DNA from: Caenorhabditis elegans
Lineage: Eukaryota; Nematoda; Chromadorea; Rhabditida; Rhabditidae
NCBI RefSeq assembly: GCF_000002985.6
Contig: NC_003282.8
Location: 3,596,001 to 3,660,000 of the forward strand
Direction: 5' to 3'
Length of the DNA stretch: 64,000 nucleotides
In this document: piece after piece, positions 1 through 13,334 of the stretch
How the letters are laid out: every line of letters starts with the position of its first letter
Position numbering within the stretch: the stretch's first letter is position 1
Notes under the pieces: model-generated
Seen by the model: the letters and a program-made list of their open reading frames with translations, nothing else
What the model was told of the DNA's origin: nothing
Databases searched by the model: none
Position numbers and translations under genes: made by a program

Positions 1-2546
1 TTTTGCCAATTCTGGCAGAAAATTCGAAATTTAGCCCATTTTCGGTTAATTTTTAACGGAAAATACAAATTTTCAGTTAATTGTATACAAAAATTGAATT
101 TTTTAGATTTTTTTTTAGAGAAATGTGATTTTTTTGGGCAGATTTTTTTAAAGATTTTCAGCTCCAAATCTGCACCTTTGAGCACTCCTTCCTTCATTCC
201 AGTTCGAATTTTCACCGTCAACGGACAGCACCCGCCAAGGACACTTTTCGTGGCGGCGAGCACTTCAAAGAGCTTCTGAGGACGGCTCGGAAGAGCACAA
301 CCACCTCCTTTTTGATTAACAACATCAATTGGGCAGCCCATATTGATGTCGATGAAGTCAACGTCGAAGTTTTCAACGACGATTTGTGAAGCTTTTGCCA
401 TTGTATCAGCGAATCCACCGGCCAGTTGAACACCGAAGATCTTCTCGCACGGGTGACGCTGGAAATTCAAATTTTGAGTAAAAAAATTTTAAAAATCTGG
501 AAATTTTTCGATAGCTTCTAGGTATTTTTCAGGAAAAATTAGCGAATTTTTCGATAATTTTAGAAAAATTTTGGCGGGTATTCAAATTTCTTCAGAAATT
601 TTTTAATTTTGGCGAAAATTTTAGATTTTCACTGAAAATGTTCAAAAAACTCCAAATTTTTCGTAAATTTATAGGTATTTATTTTTAGGAAAAAGTGGAT
701 AATTTTTGATTTTTTGCAAAAAAAAATATCGAAAACTACTTTTTTTCAAATTTTTCAAATTTTTAGCTTTTTTACTTCATTTTTAGCTAAAAAAAATTTC
801 AAAAATCTCTGAAATTATCGATATGTATATGTTGACCATTCGAAAAAATAAAATCCCATTTTCAGAGGTTTTCAGGCTCATTTTTTGCAGTAAAACTTTG
901 TTTTCATCTCAAAAATCGCCCAATTTCTACCTTAAGCAGACTATACTCCGACGCAGTGCCCGACAGTATACTAGTAGCCAGAGCCATTTCTCCACACGTG
1001 ATATCAGCTCCATAATCAACGCAAATTCTTCGAAACGGGAGATTTCCCACAGTGGTCAACGGAGCCAGATACTTTTTCCCATCAAGTGAGCCCATATTGA
1101 GCGGCTTCTTCTCCCGACACATGGCTCCGACAGTGCTCAGGCTCAGCTCGAGAACCTCGAAATTCTCATTTTTAATCGCTTCCAGTGCTTTTTCCGTCTT
1201 TTCAAAATCATATTCTCGCTTGCGCAGAGCCACTTGAATTTTCATCGAATGACAATTTGTGGTGGGCTCGTACGGCTTCTCCGGTGATTTTTCAGATTGC
1301 TGACCGGCTTCGTCGAGATGAGCTCCGCCGAAACGACAAGCATAGCTGAATGGACATGCTCCGCGAGCATCGTAGAGGGGACACGCTACGCCGATGTCAG
1401 CAGGTTTTTTGGCAAGAAACGCCGAAATGTCGTGCTCACAGTTGCATTTTTCGCCGAATCTGGAAGAAAACATTGATTTTTAGGCGGAAATTTGGAAAAG
1501 ATAAAAAAGAATAGATTTTTCTATGGAAATTTTGATTTTTTTAAACTAAAATTTCGATATTTCGGTTAAAAGTTAGCTATTTTTGGTGATTTTCGATTCA
1601 AAAACTGCTGAAAGTCCATTTTTATGCTTAAATTTTAAAATTTTCTGATATTTTGACGAATTTTACACTGAAAATCAGCGATTTTTTATAAAAATTTTGA
1701 AGTTTTAAAATAATTTATATACGAAAATCTACGCTTTTTGGCGTAAAAATGCGGTTTTTTGACTGAATTTTTTGCATTTAAAATTTCAATTTCGGGATTG
1801 AAACAGCTGTTTTTCGACTTAAACTTGACTTTCTCGGTGAAAATCGAATTTTAATGCATTTTTTTATTGGAATTTGGAAAAAAAAAAAGTTTTTTGGCTG
1901 AAAATCGTATTTTCAGGGCTTTTTCCATTCAAAAACTGCTGAAAGTTAGCTTTTTCTGGTGAACTTCAGCAGTTTTCGTTAGGAAAAAGCTCATTTTCGC
2001 CGGTTTTTGACTCAGAAAAGTGCGTTAAACGTATCAAACTCCGATTTGGAGCACATTTTATATATATAAAATTTTACCCTAAAATGTGATAAAACTCACT
2101 TGCAAGCCACTGGTTGAATTACAGACGGGCAGAGACGGACGGCGGCGGCGCGAATTCGAGTTTCCGCGTGTTTCATGTCCTTTCTGCAGAAATTTTGGCG
2201 GTTTTTCCAACATTTTTCATTAAAAATTAGTTTTTTTAGCTGAAAAATTTGAGACAGCGCGGAAAACTGGCTTTTCGTGGGGTTTTCCAGCCAATTTCAC
2301 GCACATTCTCAAAATTTTCACAAGAAATAAATTTTATTTTCAGATTTTTCACCTCCTAGTCTTGTTCATTCCACGTCGTTCCCGTTTCGGCAGCGCCTGA
2401 ACCTCGGCCGGCAGTTCGTGGTCCTCTTTCTGAAATTTTCAGCTAAATTTCAGCGTTTTCAGTCAGCCGGCGCTTACTGGAAGGATGTATTGCTCCTTGA
2501 TGGGCGCTACGTTGATATCCCGAGAATCTGGCATTGGCTCTGTCAT
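1..2546 (-). CDS. tRNA-dihydrouridine(47) synthase, DUS3-like (3' end outside window)
   Basis: Flavoenzyme that reduces uridine to dihydrouridine in tRNA. Exons by splice site and phase: 2478-2546, 2353-2429, 2100-2183, 931-1459 and 176-458; the last ends in a donor, so the gene continues left of base 1. The ATG at 2544-2546 sits a few bases after a TTTTCCAG acceptor, suggesting spliced-leader addition. About 347 residues are visible. Two CCCH-type zinc clusters come first, around residues 75-120 ([12 protein letters not shown], then [18 protein letters not shown]), as in eukaryotic DUS3. The FMN-binding TIM barrel starts at [15 protein letters not shown]. The family signature [10 protein letters not shown] with the catalytic-type Cys and the KKGGGCAL-like [11 protein letters not shown] stretch follow, then [10 protein letters not shown]. 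The protein is a close match to the DUS3L family throughout. I recall the C. elegans locus as Y37E11B.5 (memory only). Introns are AT-rich and otherwise featureless. Confidence 0.95.
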
Positions 2547-2716
2547 TTTACCCTGGAAAAATGGGGAATTTTTGAGGAAAATTCTGGAAAAATGGGGGAA
2601 AATAAGTAAAAAATCGGATTTCTAACCGAAAAAAGTAGGGAAAAATGAATTTAAAGCAAAAAATAACAATTTATCTGCATAAAATACCCGTAAAACACCT
2701 AAAACAATTAGTTTAA

Positions 2717-3239
2717 TTATTGTTTTTTCAGCTTTTCCAGCTTTTCCTTGAGCGTCTCTCCGTATCCGGCTTTCGTCATGTAATTCCGCTCTTTGTGGCA
2801 ATTTCCGCACTTCTCGGTGACAGATCCGCGTTGTTTCACAGAGATTTCGGTTTTTTCGTACTGAAAAATCGATAAATTAACAGAAATTAATTTTAAAAAA
2901 AAAATCATGAGAAAAGCTTACATTTCCGACGAGAACCTCCCGGCAAATTTTGCAAAATTGCTGCTTCTGCTCGCAGTCCAAATGCACCATTTCCGTGTCC
3001 ATAACCTGTCGGCAGAGCTTTGAAACGTGCCGGCTCGTTTTGGAGAATCCGTCGTTGTTTTTGGAGCCTGAAAATCGGGGAAAATTGATTAGAAAATTGA
3101 GTAAAACTGAAAATTTACCGAGTTTTGACAGAAAAATCGCACATCGATGGAGATGTTCGGCTCGCGCATAGCCCAACTTGTTTTTCACATTCTTTTTTCC
3201 ATTATTATTCTTATTTTCTCCTTTTTTGCTGCGGCCCAT
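2717..3239 (-). CDS. Rpp21/Rpr2/Snm1-like zinc protein, putative RNase P/MRP subunit
   Basis: A 136-aa protein from exons 3119-3239, 2922-3067 and 2717-2860, all in phase. The N-terminus is Lys/Asn-rich and basic (MGRSKKGENK). It is followed by a helical segment (YARAEHLHRCAIFL) and then two zinc-ribbon knuckles, FCKICREVL and KCGNCHKERN, before a Lys-rich tail. This order (helix, then CxxC...CxxC, length about 140-155) is that of the Rpp21/Rpr2 family, protein subunits of RNase P that help process tRNA 5' ends. Sequence identity to human RPP21 by eye is low, so the family call rests on architecture and knuckle spacing. The stop lies only about 170 bp before the ATG of the DUS3-like gene on the same strand, so the two may form an operon joining two tRNA-maturation steps. 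A CTGCGTCTC promoter-type motif lies at 3296-3304. Confidence 0.75.
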
Positions 3240-3606
3240 AGCGGTTTTGGGAAGAAAATCGACGGAAAACAGAATTTAAATATTGTTTGCAATGTCTGCG
3301 TCTCTGCATTTTGCACACTCTTTCGTCGGTGTTAGGTAGGGCGCGCTTGCATTAATTTTATATATTGGATTTTTTTCAGAATTCATCAGAGACAATTGTT
3401 TGTTGTTAGACATTTTCAGCTGGTTTTTGAAGTTTTTTTTCAGTAAATTTATTCGAAAAGTATCGATTTCCGTTTATTTCCGGCTTTCGATCGAAAATTT
3501 AATGTAGAAAAGCTGCTGGAACAAGAAAAATATTAATTTATTCCCAGCGCATATCAACAAGAAAAACGAGATCTATAGTAAAATACATGCAAAAATTAAC
3601 AAAAAT

Positions 3607-4036
3607 TCAGTTGTGAAGTCCACCACCACGACCCAAAACTCTGGAAATAAGTGGGCGTCTTCTCAGCGGAGCCCCAAGAATTTGCCGATGAGTTGGCTCC
3701 AATTCCTCCCACCGACGGGCCGGGAGCTGCAATTTTTTTCAAATTATAAATTAATTTATGTAGCTTTGAAAGCTCTCAACTTACAGCTTTTCCAGCAACT
3801 GTCCCGATAGCTTGTTCGTAGGTCGGCACGCGGCTTCTAGCTCTCGGGAAATCGTCTTCTTCCGGGAAATATGGAGGGTCGTCGTCAGCAGCGCCAACTC
3901 GGGAGCCACGTGTCAATCCGAGCATAGTCAGAGAAACGGATTCTGGAATAAAAAACTTCAAATTTCAGGGAATACCAGAAAGAAAGAAAATCCTACCTCC
4001 AATGAGCATAAGCAGCAATAATATCAAAATGTTCAT
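3607..4036 (-). CDS. small secreted protein, possible peptide precursor
   Basis: A 105-aa product from exons 3997-4036, 3785-3942 and 3607-3726, in phase with canonical GT/AG. The first 13 residues are strongly hydrophobic (MNILILLLLMLIG), a clear signal peptide. The mature part is charged: an acidic patch (DDDPPYFPEEDDFPR), then a C-terminal segment rich in Arg. It has a tribasic RRR site followed by PLISRVLGRGGGLHN at the end. RRR and the Gly-Arg pair resemble processing and amidation signals of peptide precursors, but there is only one such segment and no repeated peptide. There is no cysteine, so it is not a disulphide-knot peptide. A TATA-like TATATAAAC on the minus strand near 4078-4086 lies about 45 bp before the ATG. 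I do not recognise the family. Confidence 0.8.
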
Positions 4037-5736
4037 TTTATTTTCAAAAAAAAAAGTAATTGGTCTGACGAAATCTTGTTTATATACGGCTATGACGTGA
4101 GGGAGGTGATGATAAAAGATGATGGGAAAATAACGACCGAACAAAAAAGAGAAAAAGTTACAGTAAACACTCCCCCCAATAAGCGATCTTAATGGGAGAG
4201 AAAGTGAAAATTTCTTCGAAGATAACGAGAATTATTAACAAGTGTCGTTATAAAAAAAACTAAATTAATATTTTTTAACGATTTTCTTTTGTTCTCAACT
4301 AGAAATCATAGAAGAATGGCCTCATGAAGCCATTTTTGGCCTCAAACACGGCCTAGTGTTGATTTACGCAGATTGTGTACTCCCCGAGGAAAAGGGATAT
4401 AAATACAGTTTTTAAAAATTAATAAGTGAAATCGCCAATTTGGAAAACCCACAATTTCTTGCTGTAAAGCTGGAAAATCACAAAAATTTTTCAATTTCGG
4501 CAGAGTTTTGAGGAAAAAACCGTGTTATCCAACGATTTTCCCTTTCGCAAAACGCCAATTTTACACTGATTTACTGCCAAAGTGTCAAAATTCCAAAAAT
4601 TTATGCCCCGGAAACTATTTCGGGAACACAAAATTCTAACAATGCGTATTGCGCATCATATTGGACGCGCAAAATATCTTATAGCGAAAACTACAGTAAC
4701 TCTTTAAACTACTACTGTAGTGCTTGTGTCGATTTACAGAACTCAATTTTTAATCGAAAAAAATATCAAAAGAAAACAATAAAAAAATTACAAAACATTA
4801 CGAAAAATTAAGAATATTGAATATCGCTGTATCCATATCGAAAATCGAGATACCGTAAATCGACTCCAGCGCTACAATAGTCTTTTAAAAGGGTTACTGT
4901 AGTTCTCGCTACGAGATATATTGCAAGTCAAATTTGGTGTCCAATACGCATTCACAAAGTCTGGTGTTCACGTAATACAATTTTGCCGATTTTTAAGTGG
5001 AAAATGAGAAAAACTGCAATTCTTGGTTTCAAAGAGTTTTTCCTGACAATAAGATTTTCTGTTAGAAATATAAACGTAAGCTGCGAAAAAAAATCTGCGA
5101 AAATGGCACAAAACCAGGAGTTTCAAGCTAAAATTTTAAAGCCCTTCCCCTCGAGGAGTACACGAGCTACGTAAATCGACACACGGCTGAGTCGGAGTGT
5201 ATATAAGCAAACATCTATTAAAATTGAAGCTTTTTGCAACAAAAATAAGTTAATATGATTTTGTTAACATCAATTATATGCCATCAATTCCGTAAAATTT
5301 GACAATTCCCTTTAAAGGTATACTCTGTTTTTCTAAGTAAGTTGGTCTCGCCACGATTTCTACAGGAAAAAAAATACGGTTACATAAACTACAAGAAAAT
5401 TTAATGACCTCAAATACTGGAATTTTCGATGTTTTCGATGTTTTCGAGAACATGACAACATTATCTATTTAAAAATCCTCATCACGTCTATTTATTTTCT
5501 ATTTTTCTAGCTCTGAACTTCTGATCTACCTTCAGTGCAGAAAATACGATTTCCTCGACCCTCTCTCTTCCACCGACTATTTTCGACTCCAACAATAAGG
5601 TTCATAGAAGGACAGTCCACTAGTCGCCGTCGTCATCAACACGTTGGTCTTTGAAAGATGATTCTGTACGGGAGGAAATGAGAGATAGAAATCATCGAAG
5701 TTTAATGCAGTAATTTTATTACAAGTTCACACGCAC
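4037..5736. other. gene-free stretch between the secreted-protein gene and paralog A
   Basis: No convincing exon on either strand. It contains the promoter side of the secreted-protein gene, a fold-back repeat (about 4615-4980) and the 3' flank of paralog A. A minus-strand AATAAA (plus TTTATT at 5715-5720) lies 17 nt past the paralog A stop. Confidence 0.7.
4615..4980. repeat. fold-back (inverted repeat) element
   Basis: The left arm (about 4622-4738) runs from TTCGGGAACACAAAATTC to GTGTCGATTTAC. The right arm (about 4855-4977) is its diverged reverse complement, from GTAAATCGACTCCAGCGC to GTGTTCACGTAAT. The arms include the GCGCAAAATATCT and CTACAGTAACTCTTTAAA blocks common in dispersed C. 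elegans palindromic elements. No coding capacity. Confidence 0.8.
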
Positions 5737-7401
5737 TCAGAGGGGTTTTTTGTCGTTCTTCGTCTTTCCGGCAACCACAACCTTCTTGGGCACCAGGGTG
5801 ACCTGTTGCGACCCTTTGACCATCTTAAAGTCGAGCGTCATTTGGATCTGGAAATTTGGAAAAATTAGAACTTTCGAGAGAAAATTTCCCGAAACTAATA
5901 CCGTTGTCTTCCCATCAGGCGTGGTGCCAACGATAACGATCTTGTTGCCAGTTGGAGCAGTCGGGGCAGTCGGAGCAGCTGCAGTTATGTTGATGACCTG
6001 GGGAGCTGCACCTGGAATCGGAGCTGGAGCCCAAGCATCTGGCTCCTTGCGATACCTGTAGAGCGACTTCGGAGCCGAGTACGCCAGGCGTCGGCGATGC
6101 GGTGGAAGCTGAGCAACATTGTTAACAATCTGCGGTGCAGTGGTCTTCAATGACTTCAATGTAATGGAGCCACATTACTGCCGAGGCGTTGTCCGGTACC
6201 CGGGAACTTTTTGTCTGCGCTTTGAGGAGCTGCATCTGGAAGCGGAGCTGGAACTGGAGCCGGAGCCAAAGCTGCTTTCTGAAATTACAAACAGTGATAT
6301 TCAATTCGAATCTATCAACTCACATTGGCCTTTGTCGTTTCTGCAGCAATCGGAGCCGGCGGTGGCATGCGTCGTTGAGCCGGAGAAAGCTGAGCAACAT
6401 CGTAGACAATGTGAGGTGCATTGATTTTCTGAGTCGGCGGAGCCACGGAATTCATACTGCCGGTGCCTCTTCTGTTTCCCGGAGGCTTGGGAGGAAGCCT
6501 GGAATTTTGACACCCAATCTTAAAACGTTATTAACTCCTTAGCGGATGACATGGCCGAAAATTGTTAATTAATTTAATATAGAAAATTTCAAGGTCTACA
6601 TTTTGTTATTTGAGTACTTGTTTCTATCCCCACTTGTTGCGGAGTTATAATAGTTGCAAATAATAGTTGCACTCGTCAGAAAAACAAGATATCGAAGAGT
6701 TGCCAACTAACTTTGGCAGAGTTATAACCAAAATAACTCACTTATTGAAAATTGGGAAATAGACACTAGGCACCTTCTTCACAACTCCAGAGAGTCCAAA
6801 AGCCGGCGGTGTCTCGGATTTTTTCAAAGTCGGAGCCGGAGCTTCCTGCTCAATTTTCGCTGATCTCCCAGGTTCCGTAGACGGTCCTGGTTTATCTGAC
6901 TCAATTGGATTCTTGAACTGTTGGGATTTGTCATCGAGGCTTGAGGGCTGAAAAACGTTTTTGAAGCTGCCGAGCCGATCCACTTACTTGGGGTCCCCCA
7001 TCCGTGGTCGCCAGGCTCTCTTTCTGTCGGCCAAATAGGCTTCCCTTTCGAAGATCTAAATAGTTTCTGTCACTACATTGCCAGTGTAGAGTGAATTTGC
7101 AGCGCCCTACCATTCATAGTCTCCGAGTACGTCAGCGATTTCGCTGTGGTCGGCTCGGAGGCAGCGGCTCCGCTTGATCCGGCTGAGGTGCTCATAAGCC
7201 CGGAATTTCTAAAATCAATTTATTCTCATGAATTCCCAGAATTTTTCTAGAAAGTTACTTACGACTCAAAATCGGATCCGTCAGTTGTAGTACATACAGA
7301 TCCCGTACTTGATAAACCTTTTGATTGGCTTTGCTGAAAGGTGCTGAGCTTCTGCTCAGACTTGTAGCACCAGTACTTACCGATTTAGACGACTTGCTCA
7401 T
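5737..7401 (-). CDS. paralog A: nematode-type Ser/Pro/Ala-rich protein of unknown function
   Basis: Exons 7381-7401, 7263-7333, 7111-7208, 6988-7055, 6742-6947, 6324-6498, 6174-6278, 5902-6129 and 5737-5847 give 360 aa in frame. It starts MSKSSKSQSQSK like paralog B. Shared blocks in order are FESNSGLMSTSAGS, LRKGSLFGRQKESLATTDGGPQ, SSLDDKSQ, PPAFGLSGVVKK, the VAPPTQKINAPHIV-type Pro segment, VAQLPPHRRR, KIVIVGTTPDGKTT and a C-terminal IQMTLDFKMV...VTLVPKKVVVAG. No known domain or catalytic motif is recognised; most of it looks disordered, with a conserved beta-like C-terminal module. The frame closes only if a 44-nt segment (6130-6173) is removed as an intron with a weak GTGGCT donor; otherwise TGA stops interrupt. 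A minus-strand AATAAA lies 17 nt past the stop. It lacks the Lys/Ser block of paralog B. Confidence 0.8.
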
Positions 7402-7579
7402 ATTTGTTATGGAAACTTCGAGCTTGCCACAAAATGAATGAATTTTATCGATTTTTTAACCTTCTGTTATTTTTTTCTGAGTTTTTTCACGTGAAATTTC
7501 TGAAAATTTAAAAACAAATTTAACGATGTAGAGAATGAAATCATATTTTGAAGCATCACTTTTATTGGTTCACACTCAT

Positions 7580-9642
7580 TCAAAGGGGCATTTCATTTTT
7601 TTCGTTCTTCGACTTGGAATCAACTGTGATTTCCTGTCCGGCAACCACGACCTTCTTGGGGACCAAGTCCACCGGCTGATCCGAGCCTTTGAGCATTTCC
7701 CCGGCCACCACCTTCATGTCGATTGTCATTTGGATCTGGAAATTTGGAAAAGTTCCAAATTTTCAACGTATATCAAAGCTACCGTTGACTTTCCATCAGG
7801 CGTGGTGCCAAAGACGACGATCTTGTTTCTGGTTGAAGCATTTGGAGCAGTCGGAGCAACAGTGTTGCTCATGACATGAGGAGCTGGAACCGGATTCGGA
7901 GCTGTCTGAAATCACAAATAGTGATATTTAATCAAAATCTAGATTCTAATGTCACTCACCTTGGCCTTACGAGTCCCGAAAAGCGACTTTGGAGCTCCAG
8001 TAGCAATCGGAGGTGGCATGCGTCGCTGAGCCGGTGGAAGTTGAGCAACATTGTAGACACAGTGGCTTGCGTCGCCTGCATTCAATTTTGGAGTCGGTGG
8101 AGCCACCTCATCCATACGACGGGCGCATTTTCCGGCACCCGGGAAATTGTAGGTCGAGGCTTGACCAGGCTTACAGCTAGCTGATTTTCCGAACTTGGCA
8201 GTAGAAGGGCTGAAATTTTAGAATTATAGATGCTACATTGATAGGGTAGTTCCAATATTCTCCGGCTTAAGGCTCCCTTGAGGTCGCCGCATCCGCGCCT
8301 GCGCCGGCCTCAGCGGTCGCCGCGCCGGCCTCATGGCGTCACTCACGCCTCACTCAGCTGGGACCCCTACTCCGGCTATATTCAAAGTAACTCACTTATT
8401 GACACCTGGGAAGTATACACTATCGTTCTGCTTTTGCTTGTCCCCCTTCTTCACAACTCCAGATTGTCCAAAAGCCGGCGGTGCCTCGGACTTTTTGGCC
8501 ACTGATTTTTTCGACTTTTTGGAAAAGTCTCCATCCACTGCTGGAGCCACCGGAGCAGCAACTTTCTTCGCGATTTTCGCAGATTTTCCAGATTTTGTCG
8601 ACTTTTTCGAGAAGTCCGCATTCATAGGAGGAGCCGGACAAACCAATTTCTTGGCCATTTTTGTAGATTTCGCAGATTTTGCCGATTTTCCTGATTCGTC
8701 TGAAGAGCTGGTAGAATCTACAGAACTCTTGGGCATTCTGGGTTTTCTCGCAACTCTGGCCTTTTTCGACTTCTTCGATTTCTTAGATTTTTTGGATTTT
8801 TTTGAGAAATCCGGAGCAGCCGGCACTTGCTCTTTCTTCAGAGCATCCATCTGCTTTTTCGGCGACTTTTTACGAGACATCGCACCTTTGCCAGCCATGG
8901 AAGATCCAGGCGATCTCTGAAAGAAATCTAGTTATAGACAAGAAATTTGTAGAAAGCGAATGCCTACCATCGGAATTCCAGTCTTCATTGATCCAGTTTT
9001 CTGCGACTTTTGGGATTTGTCATCGAGGCTGGTGGGCTGGGAAGCAGTTGACATGTTAGTCTGGAAAAATTCGAAACTGCTGGCCACAGCCGCCGTACTC
9101 ACATTGTTCGAGAAAGTAATGATAGTAACACTCTGGGGCCCTCCATCCGTGGTAGCCAGACTCCCTTTCTGTCGGCCAAACAGGCTTCCTTTTCGAAGAT
9201 CTGTAAAGGTTCTCTGCATTAGAGCACACATGCATCGTCTTACCATTCATAATAATCTCCGGAGACGTCGCCGACATTGCTGTGGTCGTCTCGGAAACGG
9301 CCGAGTTGGCGCGGCCCGATCCTGCCGAGGTGTCAGATAGCCCGGAGTTCCTGAAATCAATTTAGTTTTGTTAGTTCACAGCATTCTTCTAGGAAGTTAC
9401 TTACGACTCAAAGTCGGATGGAGTTCCACCAATCGCAGTGTTGACCGAGTTGGACAAGGCCGTCGGGATTTGTGGAGGATCGGTGAGCTGTTCGGCGGTG
9501 AGGAGACTGGTGGAGCAAGCCGTTGGCGGGCACACAGCTCCGTCACTTGATGAAGCTTTCGATTGGCTTTGCTGGAAGGATCATTGGCTTCTGCAATGTG
9601 ATCTGAAGCAACCGTACTTACCGATTTAGACGACTTGCTCAT
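7580..9642 (-). CDS. paralog B: longer tandem copy with Lys/Ser-repeat block, unknown function
   Basis: Exons 9622-9642, 9405-9571, 9244-9350, 9103-9200, 8968-9060, 8396-8916, 7960-8209, 7783-7905 and 7580-7735 give 511 aa with every junction in phase. Intron 1 is about 50 nt, using the CCTTCCAG acceptor; reading through it gives an artefactual ORF. It shares with paralog A the MSKSSKSQSQSKxxSS start, FESNSGLSDTSAGS, LRKGSLFGRQKGSLATTDGGPQ, PPAFGQSGVVKK, VAQLPPAQRR, GTTPDGKST and LVPKKVVVAGQ. Unlike paralog A, exon 6 (8396-8916) carries a long basic region of KKSKKS-type repeats and DFSKKS motifs, possibly nucleic-acid- or chromatin-binding (inference). A minus-strand AATAAA (7561-7566) lies just past the stop. 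The gap to the paralog A start is 178 bp. No homolog outside nematodes comes to mind. Confidence 0.85.
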
Positions 9643-10795
9643 AATTGTTATCCTGATGGAAACGTCGAGATTGCTACAAGTTGATCTTGCAAAATGAATC
9701 AATTTTATTGATTTTTTGACACTTCTGATTTTTTTGTTTATACTTTTTTAAAAGTATCTTGTTGGGAAAAAAGTTCACGGGAAACATTTTCTTTATTTTC
9801 AAAATATTTTTTAAAACAAATTTACTTATGTTAAAAAAAATTTTTTTTTAGAAAGAAAATGTTCACGTAAAATGTTTTTGTTTAAAAATATAAAAACACT
9901 TACTATTAAACTTCATGTCGTGAACAATAGTTGTGTGTTCAAAAAATTTGAAATTTCGGATTTTTTACAGAGTCCCCGAGGTTATTTTTGGTCTACTATT
10001 CTGAAAAAAGTTTGTTTAAAAAAAACGTTTTTTTCATAATTATGGGTTAAATGAAAACATACAGTAACTTTATTTCCCGTCAAAAAGTGGCAATTACTCA
10101 GTTTTTGCCACTCATAATTTTGGAAGTAGACCAAAAAATTGTTTTCCTACATTTTTTATATTTTAATTTTGTTTTAATTATTTGTATTAAAACATTGTAG
10201 GGGTCGCAACATGCGACATTGCGTTGGATTTCCTCAAAAGCTCATATTTTTCAAAAATTTGGCAATCTGCCAAAACTTTGACCGAAAATTATGAAACATC
10301 TAACATTTTTTTTTAGTGTTTTATTATGATATTTGGTTGTTTTGGATAAGTGTATTTAAATAAAATCCTCACTGGCGCGTACCTTTAATATCATTTTTCA
10401 TTCTCCGTCTTATAGAATTATTAATTTCTATGTGGGTTGAAATGAGTTGTCAGTTTTCATGCAACTAAACAATTTTTATCAGTTCCTGCTTGAGGAAAAT
10501 TGAAAACATTTTTTAATGATAAGCAAACTATTATGAAATATTTATAGATTTTTTCTGTAGTTTCAAATTGGAAATCATACTTTTCAATCTTCATTCAACA
10601 ATCATTTTACAACAATCTTACTAGTTAGTTAGAGTCTCTCTTTTTCAAAGGCACATTTTTTTTGTCTAATTACGCTTTTTGAATTCTAAATTACCGTCAA
10701 CGCGTTTATATTTAACATGCAAATATATATGTAAATGCCGAGTACAATAATATTATTTTTCTCCCTGATACTAATGATTTTACAGACGCAACAAG
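9643..10795. other. intergenic stretch between paralog B and the kinase
   Basis: No intact gene. It holds the divergent promoters of paralog B (minus) and the kinase (plus), a decayed kinase-exon copy at 9913-10012, and AT-rich sequence otherwise. Confidence 0.7.
9913..10012 (+). pseudogene. relic of KGB-type kinase exon
   Basis: About 100 bp align with kinase exon 6 (11981-12146). The GTCGTGAAC..GTTGTGTGTT block matches the codons for VVNERCVL. It is followed by a TTCGGATT block (from the DFG region) and then ACAGAGTCCCCGAGGTTATT, matching the YRAPEVI codons, then TTCTGAAAAAAGTTTG, matching the SEK codons plus splice donor. The activation-loop segment is deleted and there are in-frame stops. 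Confidence 0.75.
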
Positions 10796-13147
<2,352 letters not shown>

Positions 13148-13334
13148 GAAATCTTTGCTTTCTCAAAAAAATTATGTTTCTTCTGTTTAGCTGCAAAAAT
13201 CTGTTTCTAATAAACTTAAAAAAAAACAAGTTTATTTAACCACAATTTAACGAAAATCAGGGGAAAAGGGGAAAGACCTACAAGCTCACAAGTACGTGGG
13301 TGGTGGGAATGTACAAAATAAAATCAGGGAAAGC
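13148..13334. terminator. convergent 3' ends of the kinase and aminopeptidase genes
   Basis: Plus-strand AATAAA at about 13207-13212 serves the kinase. Plus TTTATT near 13230 provides an AATAAA on the minus strand for the aminopeptidase. The two stops are under 200 bp apart, so the 3' UTRs are likely to abut or overlap. Confidence 0.6.

Noticed and set aside
8333..8920. 195-codon plus-strand ORF rich in Phe/Asp
   Set aside because: It is the antisense shadow of the KKSKKS-coding exon 6 of paralog B.
9397..9702. Intron-less reading of paralog B 5' end (MSKSSKSVSTVASDH...)
   Set aside because: The frame fails in the next exon; removing a 50-nt intron with a CCTTCCAG acceptor matches paralog A and keeps all later exons in phase.
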